Made by a program: the position numbers and the translations under genes. This document shows, in pieces, positions 31,616-35,857 of a stretch of DNA of 35,857 nucleotides; the first letter of the stretch is position 1; the number at the start of each line of letters is the position of its first letter. Source of the DNA: Comamonas sp. lk (GTDB lineage Bacteria; Pseudomonadota; Gammaproteobacteria; Burkholderiales; Burkholderiaceae_C); NCBI GenBank assembly GCA_945861345.1, contig CAMATX010000016.1, positions 1-35,857 of the forward strand. The letters run 5' to 3'. Below the pieces are notes generated by a model that saw only the letters and a program-made list of their open reading frames with translations, was not told the origin of the DNA and ran no database searches.

Positions 31616-34600
31616 TTACTCGTACGCGATGGTCGCACGGCCATGGTCGGCGTGCACGCGCCAGCGGGCCAGCGCCTCGTCACTGGGGTAAAAGCGCAGC
31701 TGCTCATCGAGCTGGACCTCGGCTGCGGCGCCTTCGTCCTCGCCTTGGGCTGAACACTCCAGGCTGATACGCACAGGTAAACCGCGCACCAGCGCGCCCT
31801 GCTCGCTCATTTCGCGCCGGGCGGGGAAGTCGCGCAGCAAAGCGGCCAGGTCCGGGCCACGGCCTTCGCCGTTGACGCATACCCGCAGGTAACGCCCAAA
31901 ACGGCAACGCGCCGCCTCCAAGTCCCACATCTGGGTGATCGTAAATTGCATGCCGCCTGAAAAACGGTCGGTCTGGGCTTTGCCCATGGCGATGACCAGC
32001 GCGTCTTCCTTAAACCAGTGTTTGTGCGCGTTGATCAGTGCTTCGTCGGCGCGCGCATCGATGGCGCCTGATTTGTCGTCCAGCTTGAACAGCGCCAGCT
32101 TGCCGCGTTGGCCGTTGATGGTACGCAGGTCGTTAACGATGCCCACCAAAAGCTGCGGCTCGCGGGTTTCGAGCAATTCGTCGATGGGGCGCTTGGCAAA
32201 GCGACGCACTTCCTGGGCCACCTCGTCAAACAAATGGCCTGACAAGTAAAACCCGAGCGCCGTTTTTTCCTGGGTCAGACGTTCTTTGACGCCCCAGGGC
32301 AAGGCGGGCACCACCTCGGGCTCCTGGGTGCTGGAGCCGTGGTCGTCTTCGCCACCCATGTCAAACAAACCGACCTGGTGCACATTGGCACTTGCAGCGG
32401 CAGCAAAGTCAAAAGCGCGGTCCACCGAGGCGATCAGACAGGCGCGGTTGAGCTCCAGGGTGTCGAAAGCGCCGGCCTTGATCAAAGCTTCCAGGCAGCG
32501 CTTATTCAGACGGGTGCGCTCCACGCGCCGGCAAAAGTCAAACAAGCTGGTGAAAGGCCCCGCCTCGCCGGTGGGGCCGCGTCCTTCACGGGCCGCAACA
32601 ATAGCCTCGATCGCTTGCTGCCCGGTTCCCTTGATGGCGCCCAGCCCATAGCGAATTTCGCGGTTGGAGATGGGCTCGAAGCGGTGGGTGCCGCGGTTGA
32701 TATTGGGTGGCTCAAAATGGATGTCAAAGCGCTCAGCATCCTCAAACAAAAGCTTGAGCTTATCGGTGTTGTCCATCTCCACCGTCATATTGGCGCAGAA
32801 GAACTCGGCCGTGTAATGCACCTTGATCCAGGCGGTGTGGTAGGCCAAAAGCGAATAAGCGGCAGCGTGCGATTTGTTAAAACCGTAGCCGGCAAAGCGC
32901 TCCATCAGGTCAAAAATTTCGTCGGCTTTTTCCTCAGTAATCGCATTCTTGGCTGCGCCGGCGCGGAAGATGGCGCGGTGCTCGGCCATCTCTTCGGCTT
33001 TTTTCTTGCCCATGGCCCGGCGCAGCATGTCGGCGCCGCCCAGCGAGTAGCCGCCCAGAATCTGCGCCGTCTGCATCACCTGCTCTTGGTAGACCATGAT
33101 GCCGTAGGTCTCGGACAGCATCTCGGCCACCAAGGGGTGCGGGTACTCGACCTCTTCGCGACCGTGTTTGCGCGCCACAAAGCTGGGAATCAGGTCCATC
33201 GGGCCGGGGCGGTACAGTGCGTTGAGGGCGATCAGGTCTTCCAAACGCGTGGGCTTGGCATCGCGCAGCATGCCTTGCATGCCACGGCTTTCAAACTGGA
33301 ATACGGCCTCGGTCTTGCCGGCAGAAAACAGGCGGTACACCTCGGCATCGTCCAGCGGCAGGTCCTCGTAATTGAAGTTTTCCTGGCTCCGGTGGCGCCG
33401 GGCGATGAGCTCGCGGGCGATTTCCAATATGGTGAGCGTTGCCAGGCCCAAAAAGTCAAACTTCACCAAGCCGATGGCCTCGACATCGTCTTTGTCAAAT
33501 TGGCTGACCGCCGAGTCGCTGCCCGGCTGCTGGTAGAGCGGGCAAAAATCGGTGAGCTTGCCCGGGGCGATAAGCACGCCGCCGGCGTGCATCCCCACGT
33601 TGCGGGTCAGTCCCTCGAGTTTGCGGGCCAGTTCGAGCAAGGTTTTGACGTCCTCTTCCTGCGCTTCGCGCTGGGCCAGCAAGGGTTCGGTTTCGCTGGC
33701 GTAAATCGTTTTGTCGTCCTTCTTGCGCTCGGCCGCAGGCGGGGGCAATTGCAAGGTCACTGAGGTGCCGGGCTTGTTGGGAATGAGCTTGCTGATGGTG
33801 TCGCAAAAGTTGTAGCCCAGATCCAGCACCCGCCCGACATCACGAATGGCCGCACGGGCCGCCATGGTGCCAAAGGTGACGATTTGGCTGACCGCCTCTT
33901 TGCCGTATTTGTCTTTGACGTAATCGATGACCCGGTCGCGGTTGCTTTGGCAAAAGTCGATGTCAAAGTCGGGCATGGACACCCGCTCGGGGTTCAGAAA
34001 GCGCTCAAACAGCAGCTTGTATTTGATCGGGTCCAGGTCGGTGATTTTGAGCGCATAGGCCACCAACGAACCGGCGCCCGATCCACGGCCCGGCCCTACC
34101 GGGCAGCCATTGTTTTTGGCCCAGTTGATGAAATCGCCCACGATCAGGAAATAGCCCGGAAAGCCCATCTTGACGATGGTGTCGAGCTCAAACTCTAGAC
34201 GCTCCAGGTACAGCGGCATGTGGGCCTGGCGGGCCGCCGCATCCGGGTACAGGTGCAGCATACGTTCTTGCAGCCCGAGGTGCGAGGCGTGTCGGAAATA
34301 CTGCTCGGGCGTCATCTGCACACCATCTACCAGGGGCGTGGGGAACTCGGGCAGCTGCGGTTTGCCCAGCACCAGCGACAAATTGCAGCGCTTGGCGATC
34401 TCCACCGTGTTGTCCAACGCAGAGGGCAGATCCGCAAACAAAGACTGCATTTGGGCGGCGGATTTGAAATACTGCTCGCGCGTAAAGCGACGCACCCGTT
34501 TGGGATTGCTGAGCAAGTCGCCATCGGAAATGCACACCCGCGCCTCGTGCGACTCGAAGTCGTCGGCATGCGCGAACTGAACCGGGTGGGTAGCCACCAG

Positions 34601-35176
34601 CGGCAAGTGCATGCGGGCAGCCAGTTCGGCGGTGGCGCCAACATGGTTTTCATCCTCGGGCCGCCCCGCGCGCTGCACCTCCAGGTAAAAACGGTGCGGG
34701 AAAGTGGTGCTCAGTTGCAAAGCCGCTTCGTGGGCACGTGCCGTGTCGCCCTGCACCAAGGGCATTCCCACCGGCCCCGCCTGGGCGCCGGAGAGGCAGA
34801 TAAGGCCCTCATGGAGCTCGGCAAGCCACTGCCAGCGCACGGTAATCTGGGCTTTTGCGCCGTTTTGGGTGTGCGCCCGGGCCAGCAATTCCGACAAATT
34901 AAGGTAACCCTGCGCGTTTTGGACCAGCAAAACAATGCGCGATCCCTGCGCAGCATCCGCGCCTAAGCCCTCCAAATTCACCTCAGCGCCTACCAGGGGC
35001 TTTACGCCCAGGTCACGGCAGGCGCGGTAAAACTTGACCGTGGCAAAGAGGTTGTTCAGATCCGTAATGGCCAATGCGCCCTGGCCATCGGCGCAGGCCA
35101 TTTCGGCCGCCGCGTCCACGCGTATCGTGCTATCGACGACGGAGAATTCGGTGTGCAAGCGCAAATGGACAAACAT
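31616..35176 (-). CDS. dnaE: DNA polymerase III alpha subunit
   Basis: This 1186-residue replicative polymerase starts with a PHP domain (VHLRLHTEFSVVDS, 3-16). The polymerase core contains GFPGYFLIVGDFINWAK, CPVGPGRGSGAGSLVAYAL, and catalytic Asp403 and Asp405 in MPDFDIDF. Fingers, the beta-binding and helix-hairpin-helix region and a C-terminal OB domain follow. The length fits DnaE1 of betaproteobacteria (E. coli 1160). ATG 35176 is chosen because the longer frame upstream is non-homologous promoter DNA. Codons about 46-85 are the source of the 119-base sequence repeated at the right end of the window. It is divergent from rpmB. Confidence 0.97.
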   Translation of the reverse strand: MFVHLRLHTEFSVVDSTIRVDAAAEMACADGQGALAITDLNNLFATVKFYRACRDLGVKPLVGAEVNLEGLGADAAQGSRIVLLVQNAQGYLNLSELLARAHTQNGAKAQITVRWQWLAELHEGLICLSGAQAGPVGMPLVQGDTARAHEAALQLSTTFPHRFYLEVQRAGRPEDENHVGATAELAARMHLPLVATHPVQFAHADDFESHEARVCISDGDLLSNPKRVRRFTREQYFKSAAQMQSLFADLPSALDNTVEIAKRCNLSLVLGKPQLPEFPTPLVDGVQMTPEQYFRHASHLGLQERMLHLYPDAAARQAHMPLYLERLEFELDTIVKMGFPGYFLIVGDFINWAKNNGCPVGPGRGSGAGSLVAYALKITDLDPIKYKLLFERFLNPERVSMPDFDIDFCQSNRDRVIDYVKDKYGKEAVSQIVTFGTMAARAAIRDVGRVLDLGYNFCDTISKLIPNKPGTSVTLQLPPPAAERKKDDKTIYASETEPLLAQREAQEEDVKTLLELARKLEGLTRNVGMHAGGVLIAPGKLTDFCPLYQQPGSDSAVSQFDKDDVEAIGLVKFDFLGLATLTILEIARELIARRHRSQENFNYEDLPLDDAEVYRLFSAGKTEAVFQFESRGMQGMLRDAKPTRLEDLIALNALYRPGPMDLIPSFVARKHGREEVEYPHPLVAEMLSETYGIMVYQEQVMQTAQILGGYSLGGADMLRRAMGKKKAEEMAEHRAIFRAGAAKNAITEEKADEIFDLMERFAGYGFNKSHAAAYSLLAYHTAWIKVHYTAEFFCANMTVEMDNTDKLKLLFEDAERFDIHFEPPNINRGTHRFEPISNREIRYGLGAIKGTGQQAIEAIVAAREGRGPTGEAGPFTSLFDFCRRVERTRLNKRCLEALIKAGAFDTLELNRACLIASVDRAFDFAAAASANVHQVGLFDMGGEDDHGSSTQEPEVVPALPWGVKERLTQEKTALGFYLSGHLFDEVAQEVRRFAKRPIDELLETREPQLLVGIVNDLRTINGQRGKLALFKLDDKSGAIDARADEALINAHKHWFKEDALVIAMGKAQTDRFSGGMQFTITQMWDLEAARCRFGRYLRVCVNGEGRGPDLAALLRDFPARREMSEQGALVRGLPVRISLECSAQGEDEGAAAEVQLDEQLRFYPSDEALARWRVHADHGRATIAYE
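34922..35040. repeat. 119-base direct repeat, copy inside dnaE
   Basis: These 119 bases are identical and in the same orientation as 35739-35857. Here they are part of the intact dnaE frame, so this is the original copy. Confidence 0.95.
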
Positions 35177-35274
35177 GGCGGCATTGTAGGTTTGCCCCGT
35201 GGATCGGTATTGGCTGCGCGAGCAAGTTTTGCTGCACCGCAACCCAGGCCTAGAGCCTGCCTGCTCAGCTTGGC

Positions 35275-35280
35275 TATAAT
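35275..35280 (+). promoter_or_regulatory. Probable -10 box of the rpmB-rpmG promoter
   Basis: A perfect TATAAT preceded by CTTGGC lies 145 bases before the rpmB ATG in the dnaE-rpmB divergent gap. No good -35 is visible at 17 bases. The rest of the gap (35281-35425) would be a long 5' leader; I recognise no riboswitch in it. Confidence 0.5.
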
Positions 35281-35425
35281 GGCGGGCTTTGCTGCTAGTT
35301 GCACCCAATTGGATGCATGTACTGGCGGCTACGGGTTACCGCCACCCGGATTTTGGCGAGGTGAGGTTTGGCTGCGCTGACTTGTCAGGCATGGCTGGAC
35401 CGTTAAAAAGTATCGGAGTGTCCTT

Positions 35426-35659
35426 ATGGCACGCGTATGTGAAGTCACGGGCAAAGGCCCCATGGTCGGAAACAATGTTTCCCACGCCAACAACAAAACC
35501 AAGCGCCGTTTTCTGCCTAATCTGCAGTACCGCCGTTTCTGGGTGGAATCTGAAAACCGCTGGGTGCGTCTGCGTATTTCGAACGCCGGCCTGCGCCTGA
35601 TTGATAAAAACGGCATCGACGCCGTGCTCGCAGACCTGCGCGCACGTGGTCAGGCATAA
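35426..35659 (+). CDS. rpmB: 50S ribosomal protein L28
   Basis: This complete 77-residue L28 begins [24 protein letters not shown] and continues with [14 protein letters not shown], both diagnostic of the bL28 family. The length is normal. rpmG follows 11 bases later behind AAGGAG, the usual rpmB-rpmG pair. Confidence 0.97.
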   Translation: MARVCEVTGKGPMVGNNVSHANNKTKRRFLPNLQYRRFWVESENRWVRLRISNAGLRLIDKNGIDAVLADLRARGQA

Positions 35660-35670
35660 GGAGCAAGACC

Positions 35671-35742
35671 ATGGCAACCAAAGGCGGACGCGAAAAAATC
35701 AAGCTGGAATCGACAGCCGGCACCGGTCACTTCTACACGACC
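35671..35742 (+). CDS. rpmG: 50S ribosomal protein L33, 5' part only
   Basis: ATG 35671 with AAGGAG upstream starts a normal bL33 ([24 protein letters not shown]). After about codon 24 the sequence no longer matches L33, which should continue with a Lys-rich stretch and end near residue 55. It becomes instead the 119-base dnaE copy. The fused frame runs on to TAA at 35847 and by chance gives a 58-codon product close to L33 length, but its second half is reverse-strand dnaE DNA and should not be annotated as L33. Confidence 0.9.
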
Positions 35743-35857
35743 AGCAAAACAATGCGCGATCCCTGCGCAGCATCCGCGCCTAAGCCCTCCAAATTCACCT
35801 CAGCGCCTACCAGGGGCTTTACGCCCAGGTCACGGCAGGCGCGGTAAAACTTGACCG
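35739..35857. repeat. 119-base direct repeat of dnaE DNA at the window end
   Basis: Exact copy of 34922-35040, joined to rpmG at a short shared GACC and ending at the last base of the window. The length, perfect identity and terminal position suggest an assembly-graph overlap or chimeric join rather than a biological duplication. Confidence 0.92.

Noticed and set aside
35671-35847. Fused rpmG/dnaE frame as a novel 58-residue protein
   Set aside because: Its second half is an exact reverse-strand dnaE copy at the window end, so it is best explained by a bad join.
1-35857. CRISPR arrays, insertion sequences, rRNA genes
   Set aside because: No regularly spaced repeats, transposase frames or rRNA sequence were seen; the only mobile-element gene is the integrase at the left edge.

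Overview
The window looks like a chromosomal contig from a betaproteobacterium of the order Burkholderiales, most likely a Comamonadaceae-type organism. This is inferred from gene order (tRNA-Leu–tig–clpP–clpX–lon, hpnCDE, hemH–dusC, ribBX–ribH–nusB, tolQRA, feoAB, dnaE, rpmBG), high GC and protein similarity by eye; no database search was possible. Apart from the first ~1.75 kb, which is visibly AT-rich, the DNA is housekeeping in character and densely coding. No stretch over 300 bases lacks a gene call.

Left edge (1-1850): a partial small lipoprotein gene and a tyrosine recombinase sit against the 3' end of an intact tRNA-Leu(UAA). This is the layout of an integrative element in a tRNA gene, and the rest of the element lies beyond base 1. 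Next come a ketopantoate-reductase-like gene and a two-gene inner-membrane motor (3124-4859) whose proteins resemble ZorA and ZorB of the Zorya anti-phage system. No ZorC/D/E/F/G-like effector is present. A small lipoprotein gene converges on the pair. This orphan motor is the best candidate here for an undescribed system.

Proteostasis block (5252-11646, minus strand): tRNA-Leu(UAG), trigger factor, ClpP, ClpX, Lon, tRNA-Gly and tRNA-Cys. As given, clpP carries an in-frame amber codon just before its catalytic Asp codon. A strong intrinsic terminator separates clpP from clpX, and a heat-shock-type promoter candidate precedes lon. A two-gene RND efflux operon (11750-16007) follows, with a TetR-operator-like palindrome in its promoter region but no regulator gene.

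Metabolic block (16187-26954): hpnC-hpnD-hpnE convert farnesyl diphosphate to squalene, and hpnD holds a sharply AT-rich internal patch. Then come a HAD hydrolase, ferrochelatase, tRNA-dihydrouridine synthase C, a fumarylacetoacetate-hydrolase-family enzyme, Hsp15, a RibB with a degenerate GTP-cyclohydrolase-like domain (RibBX type), lumazine synthase, NusB and an aminotransferase.

Envelope, iron and replication block (26996-35857): tolQ-tolR-tolA with no tolB/pal following, a convergent feoA-feoB-small-protein operon behind a 31-bp Fur-type palindrome, dnaE, and divergent rpmB-rpmG. The right edge is abnormal. rpmG breaks after about 24 codons and the last 119 bases are an exact copy of an internal dnaE segment, which is most simply an assembly artefact at a contig end.
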